Shown here: positions 11,716-19,726 of the stretch, piece by piece
Position numbering within the stretch: position 1 is the first letter of the stretch
Layout: every line of letters begins with the position of its first letter
NCBI GenBank assembly: GCA_011525365.1
Contig: WTGQ01000003.1
Location: 124,001-188,000, forward strand
Length of the DNA stretch: 64,000 bases
Source of the DNA: Acidobacteriota bacterium
Lineage (GTDB): Bacteria; Acidobacteriota; Thermoanaerobaculia; Multivoradales; Multivoraceae
Direction of reading: 5' to 3'
Notes under the pieces: model-generated
Databases searched by the model: none
What the model saw: only the letters and a program-made list of their open reading frames with translations
Told to the model about the DNA's origin: nothing
Program-made: the position numbers and the translations under genes

Positions 11716-12303
11716 TCAGAGATCGCGGCGGCCGGCCAGAGAGCGGGCGAGGGTGACCTGGTCGGCGTAGTCGATGTCGCCGCCGACGGGGAGGCCGAAG
11801 GCGAGGCGGGTGACCCGAACGCCTCGGCGGTTGAGGAGGTTGGCGAGGTAGAGGGCGGTGGCTTCGCCTTCGACGTTGGGGTTCATGGCGAGGATGGCCT
11901 CTTCGACGTCTTCGAGGCGGTCGAGGAGGGAGGCGACGGTGAGTTCGTCCGGGCCGACGCCACGTTGCGGGGAGAGGGAGCCGAGCAGGGCGTGGTAGAG
12001 GCCGTGGAACTCGCCGGTGCGTTCGATCGGCTCGATGTTGAAGGGCTCCTCGACGACGCAGAGCTTCGTCCTGTCGCGTTGCGGATCGCTGCAGATGGAG
12101 CACGGATCCACCGCCGTGATCTGGTGACAGGTCGAGCAGTGGATCATGCGCTCCTTGACGTCGATGACCGCCTGCGCCAGCGTTTCGGCGCGGGACCGGT
12201 CGGCGCGGAGGAGATGGTGAGCGAGCCGCCGTGCCGTCTTCGGACCGATGCCCGGGAGGCGCGAAAGCTCCTCGACCAGGTTCGACAGCGGGTCGGCCGG
12301 CAT
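11716..12303 (-). CDS. recR: Recombination mediator RecR
   Basis: Works with RecO (and RecF) to load RecA at gaps. The 195 residues match the family length. Order: N-terminal helix-hairpin-helix (LPGIGPKTARR), a four-cysteine zinc finger (CSTC...CSIC, about 56-71), then a TOPRIM domain (CVVEEPFNI, and GEATALYLA). It is the last gene of the dnaX-ybaB-recR cluster, a very common bacterial arrangement, with 19 bases between it and ybaB. Confidence 0.97.
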   Translation of the reverse strand: MPADPLSNLVEELSRLPGIGPKTARRLAHHLLRADRSRAETLAQAVIDVKERMIHCSTCHQITAVDPCSICSDPQRDRTKLCVVEEPFNIEPIERTGEFHGLYHALLGSLSPQRGVGPDELTVASLLDRLEDVEEAILAMNPNVEGEATALYLANLLNRRGVRVTRLAFGLPVGGDIDYADQVTLARSLAGRRDL

Positions 12304-12322
12304 CAGGTCGGCTCGGACCGCA

Positions 12323-12616
12323 TCAGGTTAGGCCGGGAATGCCGCCGGCCATGTTGCCGATCCGTTGCCCCACGTACTCGTTCACCTTGCGCCCCGCTTC
12401 GTTCACCGCGGCTTGGACGAGGTCCTGGACCATGGCCGGATCCTCCGGGTCGAGGACTTCGGCGTCGATCTGCACCGCCAGGACCTCCTTCTCGCCGTTC
12501 ATCCGCACTTCGACCATGCCGCCGCCGACGCTGGCGGTGAACTCGGCGGTCGCCAGGTCGCGCCGCATCTGCTCCTGCATCTGCTGGGCCTGCCGCATCA
12601 GTTTCTGGATGTTCAT
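12323..12616 (-). CDS. ybaB: YbaB/EbfC nucleoid-associated protein
   Basis: Small DNA-binding protein of 97 residues. It begins MNIQKLMRQAQQMQEQM, the usual amphipathic N-terminus, and contains VEVRMNGEKEVLAVQID. Family members form tweezer-like dimers on DNA. It sits between dnaX and recR as in many bacteria. Confidence 0.95.
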   Translation of the reverse strand: MNIQKLMRQAQQMQEQMRRDLATAEFTASVGGGMVEVRMNGEKEVLAVQIDAEVLDPEDPAMVQDLVQAAVNEAGRKVNEYVGQRIGNMAGGIPGLT

Positions 12617-12649
12617 TCGTCTCTGTTCCTATGCTCGGTGGGTGGGCTT

Positions 12650-14344
12650 TCAAGGGGTCTTGGGTCGGACGTCGAGTACGCGGCCGCCGAAGACGTCGAG
12701 CACGGCGCGGACGCCGGGATCGGCCTCGGCGGCCCTTCGCGCGTCGTTCGCGGGGCTAGCCGCGCGCCGGGCGGGCCTGCGCTCGGAGGCTGGCGGATCC
12801 GGTTCGCGGCGCGGCGGGGTCTTTCGGGGAGGCGGTGCCGGAGTAGCCGGCGATGGCGCGGCCGTTTCTTCCGGGACCGCGCGTGTCACCTTCCAGGTGG
12901 CGTCCGGTCCGAGCGTGGAACGCACGGCATCTTCGAGTTGACCGGTGCGGGTCTCGTCCTGGAGCGCGCGCTTGAGCTCCGGACCGGCCTCGATGACGAG
13001 GGTGTTGCCGCGCACGTCGAGACGCGCGTGGTGGAAGTCCAGCAGGCCCGCCAGGGCGGGGCTCTGGCTTTCGAGTCGCCTGACGACTGAATCGGCGGCG
13101 CCCGGAGGAGATGCCGCGGCGGGGGTCTCCGTCGTATCGCCTCGCGGTGTCGGGGCTTCGGTTCGGGCGCTCGGGGGCTCAGTCTCCGGGGGTTCCGCGT
13201 TCGCCGGGAAGCCGGCCGCCAGCCGTTCGATCCGCACGAGCCTCGGCAGTTCCGCCGCGCGCAGGAGCGCCACTTCCAGGGCGAGGCCGGGAGCGTCCGC
13301 GCGCCGGACGACCGTCTCACTGCTGAGGAGGAGATGCAGGAGCCTGAGCAGGTTCTCGTAGCCGGCGGCTGCCGCGGTTTCCTGGAGGTCGGCCGCCGCT
13401 TCGGCGGGCAGGTCGAGCAGCTCCGGGTCGAGACCCTGAGCGAGATGCAGTGCGCTGCGCAGATAGCCGAGGAAGTGGGTGAACACCTGCCTTGGGTCGC
13501 TGCCCCCGTCTTCGACCTCGCGGATCGTCGTCGACACGCGCGCGCCGTCGCCGGCGAGAACCGCCTCGAGCAGGGCGGAGAGCAACGCCGCGTCGATGCC
13601 GCCGAGCAGACGTCCGACATCCTCGTCGACGAGCCTGCCGTTGCCGAAGGTGGCGAGCTGATCGAGCAGGGCGACCGCGTCCCGGACGCTGCCCTCGGAG
13701 GCCCGGGCGATGAGGCGCAGGGCAGGGCCGCCGGCTTCGAAGTTCTCGGCTTCGCAGATCCGTCGCAGGAGGGCGACCATCGCCTCGGGCGGCACACGCC
13801 GGAAGTGGAACTCCTGGCAGCGGGAGAGGACGGTAGCGGGTACCTTCTCGATCTCGGTCGTCGCGAAGATGAAGGTCAGGTGCGGCGGCGGCTCCTCGAC
13901 GATCTTGAGCAACGCGTCGAAGGCCGAGGCGGAAAGGCGGTGGATCTCGTCCAGGACGACGACCTTGTAGCGGTCGCGGGCGGGTCCGTACCTCAGGCTC
14001 TCGGTCAGGTCGCGGACCTTGTCGACCGTCGAGTGAGTCGCGGCGTCGATCTCGATCACGTCGAGGTCGGCGCCCACGGTGATCTCGCCACATGGGAGGC
14101 ACTCGTTGCACGGTTCGGACACCGGCCCCCTGGCGGAGCCGTCGGCGCCGAGGCAGTTCAGGGCCTTAGCGAGGACTCGCGCGGCCGTCGTCTTGCCGAC
14201 GCCGCGGATGCCGGAGAAGAGATAGGCCTGCGCGATGCGGCCGTCCCGCAGTGCGTTGCCCAGGGCGGTAACGATCGCCTCCTGGCCTACCAGGTCGGCG
14301 AAGGTCTGAGGCCGCCACTTGCGGGCCAGCGCCTGGTAGGTCAT
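12650..14344 (-). CDS. dnaX: DNA polymerase III subunits gamma/tau
   Basis: Clamp-loader ATPase, 564 residues. Walker A GIRGVGKTTAAR is near residue 45, the zinc-binding cysteines are in CNECLPCGE, Walker B/DEIH is DEIHRLSASAFDAL, and the sensor/arginine-finger region is FATTEIEKVPATVLSRC. The C-terminal third from about 365 is Pro/Ala/Glu-rich and ends with a tau-like segment. It heads the dnaX-ybaB-recR cluster and lies 22 bases downstream of the SRP RNA on the same strand. I did not see a clear slippery heptamer for gamma production. Confidence 0.95.
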   Translation of the reverse strand: MTYQALARKWRPQTFADLVGQEAIVTALGNALRDGRIAQAYLFSGIRGVGKTTAARVLAKALNCLGADGSARGPVSEPCNECLPCGEITVGADLDVIEIDAATHSTVDKVRDLTESLRYGPARDRYKVVVLDEIHRLSASAFDALLKIVEEPPPHLTFIFATTEIEKVPATVLSRCQEFHFRRVPPEAMVALLRRICEAENFEAGGPALRLIARASEGSVRDAVALLDQLATFGNGRLVDEDVGRLLGGIDAALLSALLEAVLAGDGARVSTTIREVEDGGSDPRQVFTHFLGYLRSALHLAQGLDPELLDLPAEAAADLQETAAAAGYENLLRLLHLLLSSETVVRRADAPGLALEVALLRAAELPRLVRIERLAAGFPANAEPPETEPPSARTEAPTPRGDTTETPAAASPPGAADSVVRRLESQSPALAGLLDFHHARLDVRGNTLVIEAGPELKRALQDETRTGQLEDAVRSTLGPDATWKVTRAVPEETAAPSPATPAPPPRKTPPRREPDPPASERRPARRAASPANDARRAAEADPGVRAVLDVFGGRVLDVRPKTP

Positions 14345-14366
14345 GGCCTGAACAGGGCGGCTGGTT

Positions 14367-14494
14367 GAGAAGTCACTGAAGGGTTCCGGCTGAACTGCGC
14401 CCTCGAAACGAACACCCTATCGCTGCTCCCTTCCGGGCCTGACGAGGTTCGGGGCCGCTCGATTCACAGGGCCCGAACCCTTCGGTCACTTCTC
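14367..14494 (-). ncRNA. ffs: Bacterial small signal recognition particle RNA (4.5S type)
   Basis: RNA core of the signal recognition particle, which binds Ffh. The minus strand carries the conserved apical motif CAGGCCCGGAAGGGAGCAGC (about 14422-14441). The ends pair as a long closing stem: GAGAAGTGAC at the 5' end against GTGACTTCTC at the 3' end, with one mismatch, and GAAGGGTT against AACCCTTC inside it. A -10-like TACGCT is at 14528-14523. The exact ends are estimated from the stem. Confidence 0.92.
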
Positions 14495-14567
14495 GATCCC
14501 GAGCCTGTTCTCCGCCGCGGGAAGCGTAGGGGATGGTACCAGCGAATCACCCGGTCCGGACGACTGT

Positions 14568-14573
14568 TAGCGT
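14568..14573 (+). promoter_or_regulatory. -10-like TAGCGT for leaderless tadA
   Basis: TAGCGT ends exactly 7 bases before the TTG chosen as the tadA start. It matches the TANNNT spacing seen at other genes in this window. Confidence 0.5.
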
Positions 14574-14580
14574 GAGCGGC

Positions 14581-15044
14581 TTGGACGATCGGACCGCCAT
14601 GGAGCTGGCTCTCGACGAGGCCCGGCTGGCCGCGACCGCCGGAGAGGTTCCGGTGGGAGCCGTGGTGGTGCGGGACGGCGCGGTCGTCGGCCGCGGGCAC
14701 AACCGAAGGGAGAGCTGGGGAGACCCGCTGGCGCACGCAGAGATGATCGCCCTGGCGGAGGCTTCGGCCGGGCAGGAGGGCTGGCGTCTGAACGGCTGCT
14801 CGGTGTACGTGACGCTCGAGCCCTGCGCCATGTGCGCCGGGGCGATGGTCAACGCGCGGGTCGACCGCCTCGTGTTCGGGGCCCCGGATCCGAAGGGTGG
14901 CTTCTGCGGCTCGCTCGGGAACGTCGTGCGCGAACCGGGACTGAATCACCAAATCACGGTATGCTCCGGCGTCCTGGCGGAGGAGAGCTCAGCTTTGTTG
15001 CGCGCGTTCTTCCGGCGTCTACGGTCGAGCGGGCTTTCGATTGA

Positions 15045-15054
<10 letters not shown>
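14581..15054 (+). CDS. tadA: tRNA-specific adenosine deaminase
   Basis: Deaminates A34 of tRNA-Arg(ACG) to inosine so it can read CGU, CGC and CGA. The substrate tRNA is in this window at 52797-52873. With the TTG start the protein is 157 residues. Zinc ligands and catalytic Glu are His52/Glu54 (LAHAEM), Cys82 and Cys85 (EPCAMC). The start fits the family N-terminus and the leaderless promoter; an in-frame ATG at 14533 would add 16 non-family residues. Its last 10 bases lie inside the following tRNA-Ser gene. Confidence 0.92.
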
Positions 15055-15134
<80 letters not shown>

Positions 15135-15181
15135 TGACCAGGGCGGTGGAGGGCGGGATGCGCCAGGCTGTCCGCCAACGG

Positions 15182-15271
15182 GGAGAGGTGCCAGAGTGGT
15201 CGAATGGGGCGGTCTCGAAAACCGTTGACCGTGCAAGCGGTCCGTGGGTTCGAATCCCACCCTCTCCGCCA
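15182..15271 (+). tRNA. tRNA-Ser (CGA)
   Basis: Same acceptor pairing as the upstream serine tRNA (GGAGAGG/CCTCTCC), with encoded CCA at 15269-15271. The anticodon loop CTCGAAA gives CGA, reading UCG. A class II variable arm is present. It lies 47 bases after tRNA-Ser(GGA) and 23 bases before rpmH, so the block may be co-transcribed. Confidence 0.96.
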
Positions 15272-15294
15272 CCAGCTTCAGGGAAGGAAGGAAC

Positions 15295-15429
15295 GTGAAG
15301 AGGACATACCAGCCGAACAATCGGCGTCGCAAGAAGAAGCACGGTTTCCGTCTGCGGATGAGGACCAGGCACGGTCGCGCGATCCTGTCGCGCCGTCGGC
15401 GCAAGGGCCGCAAGCGGCTGACGGTCTGA
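15295..15429 (+). CDS. rpmH: Ribosomal protein bL34
   Basis: 44-residue basic protein of the large subunit. It begins [19 protein letters not shown], matching the family. The GTG start is chosen because GGAAGGAA lies just upstream and the family N-terminus begins here. It leads the conserved rpmH-rnpA-yidD-yidC-jag operon. Confidence 0.97.
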   Translation: MKRTYQPNNRRRKKKHGFRLRMRTRHGRAILSRRRRKGRKRLTV

Positions 15430-15431
15430 CG

Positions 15432-15851
15432 TTGAACCGATCGGGGAACCCCGCTCGCACTCCCGGCTTCGAGCAGGGGGCCGGGCGGATTCGGTCGAGC
15501 CGCGACTACCGGCGGGTCTACCGCCGGGGTTGGCGGCTTCACGGCCAGTTCGCCGTCTTCCATGTGCGCCGCAACGACACAGATCACGCGCGATTGGGAC
15601 TCACCGCGGGTAGACGGGTGGGCGGCGCCGTGGCGCGCAACCGGCTCCGCCGGCGGGTGCGCGAGCACTATCGCCAGGTCGTGGGGCGGGAGCGGCTACC
15701 GGCAGTCGACGTGGTCGTGCACCTGAAGCCGGCCGCGGCCGCCGCGGAGCGGCGGACCTTCTACCGTGAACTGGACCGGCTGTTCGAGACGGTGGCAAGG
15801 CAGGACGCTCCCGGCGGCAGGTCCCGCGCCCGCAGGAGGTCGCGGCGATGA
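15432..15851 (+). CDS. rnpA: Ribonuclease P protein component
   Basis: Protein cofactor that helps the RNase P RNA mature tRNA 5' ends. The signature ARNRLRRRVREHYRQ with the preceding RLGLTAGRRVGGA matches the family core. No ATG or GTG suits the N-terminus, so the TTG 3 bases after the rpmH stop is the likely start (139 residues). The basic C-terminal tail is longer than usual. Its stop overlaps the yidD ATG. Confidence 0.92.
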   Translation: MNRSGNPARTPGFEQGAGRIRSSRDYRRVYRRGWRLHGQFAVFHVRRNDTDHARLGLTAGRRVGGAVARNRLRRRVREHYRQVVGRERLPAVDVVVHLKPAAAAAERRTFYRELDRLFETVARQDAPGGRSRARRRSRR

Positions 15852-16105
15852 ACCCGCTGGTCAGGCTTGCCGTGGCGGTGCTCCGGGCGTACAAGCGTTG
15901 GCTTTCGCCGTTGCTTCCGAGGGCTTGCCGCTTCAGTCCGACCTGTTCCGAGTACGGCCAGCTCGCACTCAGAAGTCACGGTCTGATCGCGGGAACCTGG
16001 TTGACGCTTGGCAGGCTGCTGCGCTGCCAGCCCCTGGGGCGCGGCGGGATCGACGTGCCGCCGCCAGCGGCGCGGAACGTGGAACTCGAGGCCGCCGAGG
16101 CCTAG
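15848..16105 (+). CDS. yidD: Membrane protein insertion efficiency factor YidD
   Basis: 85 residues with the family core CRFSPTCSEYGQLALRSHG and RLLRCQPLGRGGIDVPP. Located between rnpA and yidC with ATGA overlap. A second, diverged yidD lies at 44442-44780. Confidence 0.95.
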   Translation: MNPLVRLAVAVLRAYKRWLSPLLPRACRFSPTCSEYGQLALRSHGLIAGTWLTLGRLLRCQPLGRGGIDVPPPAARNVELEAAEA

Positions 16106-16114
16106 CAGAAACCG

Positions 16115-17854
16115 ATGGACAACCGAAGACTCCTCCTGGCGGCGCTGCTGTCGCTCGGTGTTCTCCTGCTCTGGTCGACGTTCATGGCTCCGCCGCCGCC
16201 GGTGGAACAGACGCCGGTCGTCATCGGAGAGGGAGCGCCGGCAACACAGCCGGAGAGGACGGCCCCTGCTCCGGTGAGACCGGCCGAGACCGCAGCGGAA
16301 CCGGTGTCGGTCTTCGAACGCGTGGAAGCCTCCCTGGAGGAGAGGGTGGTCATCGAGTCCGGCAACGCCCGACTCGAGTTCACGAACCGGGGCGCCCAGT
16401 TGCTGTCCTTCGAGTTGGCGCGCCCGGACGGCGCCGAGCCCGTCGAGCTGGTGCGCCGGCGTGAGCCCGGCCAGCCCTATCCCTTCGGCCTGTCGGGGCC
16501 GCAGCGGGGCTCACCGCTCAACGAAGCCCTGTTCGTCGTGGAGCGTGCCAGGGAGAACGGTGACGAGCGGGTCGTCTTCCGCTACAGCGGGGACCGCGGC
16601 GCGGCGACGAAGACGTTCCGCATTCCGACGGTGAACGCTCAAAGCGGCGGCCTGACCTTCCTCTACGAGGTCGAGTCGCCGGGTGACGCCTGGGGCCTGG
16701 TGCTCGGTCCCGGCATCCGGAACCCGACCGTCGAGGAGCTCGAGAGCAGGCTGTCGAGCCAGCAACGGCGGGCTGCAACGTGGTTCGCGGGCGGCGAGAT
16801 GGACTCCCTCGAGCCGCGCCGCGCGGACGATCCGCAGCAACTCGGCGAAGGCGCGCGCTGGGTGGCGCTCGAAGACCGGTACTTCATCACCGCCGTCATT
16901 CCGTCGGGGGCGCGGGGCGCCGTTCAGGCGCTGCCCGTGGCCAACCTGGACGAGAGCGACGGCAGCCTGCGCGGCTTCACCCGCTTCGAGGCCGGCGACG
17001 TCACGACGGAAGACCTGACCCGCGACCTGATGCTCGTGCTCGAAGCCTCGGGCGGCCAGCTCGCCGGGCGGGCCTACTTCGGCGACAAGCAGTACGACGC
17101 GCTGGCCGACATGCGCGTGCGACTCGAGAAGACGGTTCGCTACGGCTTCTTCGGGGTCATCTCCCGCCCTCTCCAGTTCGGTTTACGCTGGATTTACGAC
17201 AACATCGTGGCGAACTACGGGTGGAGCATCGTCCTGATGACTGTGCTGATCCGGCTCGTTCTGTTCCCGCTGACCCACAAGAGTCAGGTCTCGATGCAGC
17301 GGATCCAGAAGCTGAATCCGCGAATGGAAGCGATCCGTGCCAAGTACCGGCCCAAGCTCAAGGACGGCAAGGGCCGGCCCCGCATGGACCAGCAGCGCAA
17401 GATGAACGAGGAGATTCAGGCGCTGTTCCGGGAGGAAGGGGTGAACCCGGCCAGCGGCTGCCTGCCGATCCTGTTCCAGATGCCGGTGTTCTTCGGCTTC
17501 TTCCGTCTTCTGAGCGAGGCGGTCGAGCTCTGGGATGCGTCCTGGCTCGGCTGGATCGGGAACCTGGCCCTGCCGGATCCGATCTACGTGTTGCCCCTGG
17601 TCATGGGAGCTTCCCAGTTCCTACAGCAGCGGATGTTGCCGCCACCGGCGAACAAGACCCAGAAGCTGATCATCAACACGATGCCGATCTGGTTCACGAT
17701 CTTCTCGTTCAGTTTCCCCAGCGGTCTGGTTCTCTACTGGCTGACGAACAACGTGCTGGGCATCGTGCAGACCGGCGTCTACAACAAGCTGAAGAAGAGG
17801 GGTTACCTGGGCGGCGAACCGGCCGCGCAGACGACCGAGACGAAGAAGAAGTGA
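16115..17854 (+). CDS. yidC: Membrane protein insertase YidC
   Basis: Inner-membrane insertase/foldase, 579 residues. The N-terminal membrane segment (about 5-24) starts MDNRRLLLAALLSLGVLLLW. A large periplasmic beta domain (about 60-340) follows, which is the Gram-negative form. The insertase core has GWSIVLMTVLIRLVLFPLT, the cytoplasmic loop VSMQRIQKLNPRMEAIRAKY, GCLPILFQMPVFFGFF and a final membrane segment near SFPSGLVLYWLTNN. A lysine-rich tail ends the protein. Operon with yidD and jag. Confidence 0.97.
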   Translation: MDNRRLLLAALLSLGVLLLWSTFMAPPPPVEQTPVVIGEGAPATQPERTAPAPVRPAETAAEPVSVFERVEASLEERVVIESGNARLEFTNRGAQLLSFELARPDGAEPVELVRRREPGQPYPFGLSGPQRGSPLNEALFVVERARENGDERVVFRYSGDRGAATKTFRIPTVNAQSGGLTFLYEVESPGDAWGLVLGPGIRNPTVEELESRLSSQQRRAATWFAGGEMDSLEPRRADDPQQLGEGARWVALEDRYFITAVIPSGARGAVQALPVANLDESDGSLRGFTRFEAGDVTTEDLTRDLMLVLEASGGQLAGRAYFGDKQYDALADMRVRLEKTVRYGFFGVISRPLQFGLRWIYDNIVANYGWSIVLMTVLIRLVLFPLTHKSQVSMQRIQKLNPRMEAIRAKYRPKLKDGKGRPRMDQQRKMNEEIQALFREEGVNPASGCLPILFQMPVFFGFFRLLSEAVELWDASWLGWIGNLALPDPIYVLPLVMGASQFLQQRMLPPPANKTQKLIINTMPIWFTIFSFSFPSGLVLYWLTNNVLGIVQTGVYNKLKKRGYLGGEPAAQTTETKKK

Positions 17855-17870
17855 GGACAGGACAGCAGCG

Positions 17871-18659
17871 ATGAATGCGATGAACAGCATGTTCTTTTCG
17901 GGAGAGACCGAGTCCCGGGCCATCCTGGCGGCCGCGAACCACTTCGGCGTGTCGCCGGAGCAGATCGTGTTCGATCGGGTGGAGAAACGGCACGGCTTCG
18001 TGAAGCACCGCCGGGTGGTGATTCGCGTCGACCCGGCCAGCGTCGGCTCGAGCAACGACAGCGGTGCCGTCGAGAGCGAGAGCCCCGCGGAAGTGCTGGC
18101 CGAGCCTGTCGTCGAATCGACGGTTCCCGCCGCCGCGGAACCGGCGCCAGCGCCGCGGCCGGAGCAGGATGCGACGGAGTCCGTTGAGGCGGAGGCGCCC
18201 GAACAGAGCTCCGAAGAGGTTCTCTCGATCGCGCACGCGGCGCTGGATCAACTGCTGGACCTGGCCGATCTCGAGGTCTCGGCGGAGATCGTTCTGACCG
18301 ATGAGAGGTTGGAGGTCGAGATCGAAGGCGTGGACGAGGAGTTGCTCGTCGAGGACGAAGGTCAGGTCCTGCTGGCGCTCCAGCACCTTCTACCGCGCGT
18401 CATGTACGGACAGCTCGGACGGATCATCCCGTGCCGTCTGGACAGCCGCGGCTACCAGCGCAGAAAGGAAGAGCGACTGCGAGGTCTCGCCCGCCGCGTG
18501 GCCGAGGAGGTCGTCCGCCGCGGCGGCACGCGCACCCTCCGGCCCATGAACCCCGCAGACCGCCGCATCGTCCACCTGACCCTGGCCGACGACCCGGACG
18601 TCGAAACCGAAAGCCAGGGCAACGGCTACTTCAAACGCGTCAGCATCCGCCTGCAGTAG
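17871..18659 (+). CDS. jag: Jag/KhpB RNA-binding protein
   Basis: 262 residues. An N-terminal Jag domain (about 1-50, with SRAILAAANHFGVSPEQI) is followed by a long acidic Ala/Glu/Pro linker (about 60-115), a KH-like domain (LLVEDEGQVLLALQHLL) and a C-terminal R3H domain with MNPADRRIVHLTLADDP. It sits directly after yidC, the usual place. The family binds RNA and affects cell elongation or virulence in several bacteria; the acidic linker is longer than in Firmicutes. Confidence 0.92.
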   Translation: MNAMNSMFFSGETESRAILAAANHFGVSPEQIVFDRVEKRHGFVKHRRVVIRVDPASVGSSNDSGAVESESPAEVLAEPVVESTVPAAAEPAPAPRPEQDATESVEAEAPEQSSEEVLSIAHAALDQLLDLADLEVSAEIVLTDERLEVEIEGVDEELLVEDEGQVLLALQHLLPRVMYGQLGRIIPCRLDSRGYQRRKEERLRGLARRVAEEVVRRGGTRTLRPMNPADRRIVHLTLADDPDVETESQGNGYFKRVSIRLQ

Positions 18660-18687
18660 CGACCGGCGCGTGCCGTGGCGTGCACCC

Positions 18688-18869
18688 GTCAGGAGCGGGG
18701 TCCGGAGGGGGAGGGGCCCCATCGGCCGCTCGCACTCACTTGGTGACTGAGGGGGGAGTGCTCGCTTCGGTCGGCTGCGCTGCGGTAGGTCGTGGGTCAA
18801 GGTGACGATCTCGGGAGACGCTTGCCTCCAGCCCGCTGGGCCCCTCCCCCTCCAGCCCCCGCTCCTGAC
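18688..18869. repeat. Long imperfect inverted repeat, 32-base arms
   Basis: The arms at 18688-18719 and 18838-18869 are reverse complements except for two bases, and enclose a 118-base spacer. The 347 bases between jag and rsmG contain no credible gene, so this is the main content of that gap. It may be a small non-autonomous element, a cruciform-forming site or a structured RNA. No transposase or clear target duplication is visible. Confidence 0.75.
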
Positions 18870-18940
18870 TGGAGGATGTCGGTGGGCGGTCGGACGCAAA
18901 CTGGGCGCGGGATTAGGTCGTGAGTGTCGAGTGTCGGTGC

Positions 18941-18958
18941 GCCGGCCTTCTGGCCGGC
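18941..18958. repeat. Extragenic palindrome, copy a
   Basis: GCCGGCC and GGCCGGC arms around loop TTCT, preceded by GGTGC. It resembles the palindromes near 39478, 44408, 50226 and 59830 in loop sequence and GC-rich arms. It lies 45 bases before the rsmG start. Confidence 0.55.
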
Positions 18959-18985
18959 AAGTAGGCGCGGGTCTTCCACGGGAGA

Positions 18986-18991
18986 TAGCCT
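18986..18991 (+). promoter_or_regulatory. -10-like TAGCCT before rsmG-parA-parB
   Basis: The only TANNNT hexamer just upstream of rsmG. Initiation about 7 bases downstream would give a short leader to the GTG at 19007. The -35 is not clear. Confidence 0.35.
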
Positions 18992-19006
18992 CGCCGGACT
19001 GGTGCG

Positions 19007-19726
19007 GTGGGAACGGTCAGCGGCGGATACCCGGTTCCCGCTGTTTCACGTGAAACACCTCCCCCAACACCCCCACAGGTGTTTCACGTGAAACACCGCC
19101 ACCTGTTTCAGCGAGAGTTCGGCGCCGAGCTGCTGCCGGAAGTGGTCGATCGGCTGGCGTGCCATGCTGAACTCCTGGAACGCTGGAACCGGGTGGTGCG
19201 GCTGGTAGGCGAAGCGGAGCCTGGGGAGTGGATTCGACGTCACTACGCGGAATCGGTTGCGGCGAGGGCGTACTGGCGGGGCTCGACGGCAGAGGGCGGC
19301 GGCAAGTCCAGGCTTCTCGACATCGGCAGCGGCGCGGGGTTCCCAGGCCTGGTGCTCGCGGCGCTTCATCCTGAACGGCCGGTGACGCTCGTCGAGGCGC
19401 GTGAGCGGAAAGCTGCATTCCTGGCGGAGGCAGCACGGGAGCTCGATCTGCCCAACGTCCGGGTCGTCAGGGCGCGGTTCGATGGCGGCCTCGCCGTGCG
19501 GCTCGCGGGAGCGGTAGAGTGCGCGACGATTCGTGGCCTTCGGCTCCCGGAGTCCACGATGGCTCGCCTGGTGGAAGCGTTGCCGGATGAGGGGCGCCTC
19601 GTCTTGTGGGCGGGCCGGCGGCTGCCGACCGGTCTGTTGGGTACCTGTGTTGTGGAACAAGAGATGAATCTGCCTGACAGCCCGCACCGGCGGATTCTCT
19701 GCCTCCGGCCGCTTCGCCGTGGCTGA
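19007..19726 (+). CDS. rsmG: 16S rRNA (guanine-N7) methyltransferase RsmG
   Basis: Methylates G527 of 16S rRNA. The SAM-binding motif is LLDIGSGAGFPGLVLA, followed by VTLVEARERKAAFL and a typical C-terminal half. From the GTG at 19007 it is 239 residues, but the first ~27 residues are encoded through two parS sites and do not look like the family. GTG codons at 19079 and 19088 (inside the second parS) are alternative starts giving about 212-215 residues. No start has a good ribosome site. It overlaps parA by 8 bases. Confidence 0.9.
   Translation: MGTVSGGYPVPAVSRETPPPTPPQVFHVKHRHLFQREFGAELLPEVVDRLACHAELLERWNRVVRLVGEAEPGEWIRRHYAESVAARAYWRGSTAEGGGKSRLLDIGSGAGFPGLVLAALHPERPVTLVEARERKAAFLAEAARELDLPNVRVVRARFDGGLAVRLAGAVECATIRGLRLPESTMARLVEALPDEGRLVLWAGRRLPTGLLGTCVVEQEMNLPDSPHRRILCLRPLRRG
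19042..19057. promoter_or_regulatory. parS site 1
   Basis: TGTTTCACGTGAAACA, a perfect 16-bp palindrome identical to the known parS consensus form bound by ParB. It lies 0.7 kb upstream of parA and about 11 kb from dnaA. Confidence 0.95.
19080..19095. promoter_or_regulatory. parS site 2
   Basis: Second exact TGTTTCACGTGAAACA, 38 bases centre-to-centre from the first. It includes the GTG codon at 19088 that is an alternative rsmG start, so ParB loading could influence rsmG-parAB expression. Confidence 0.95.
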
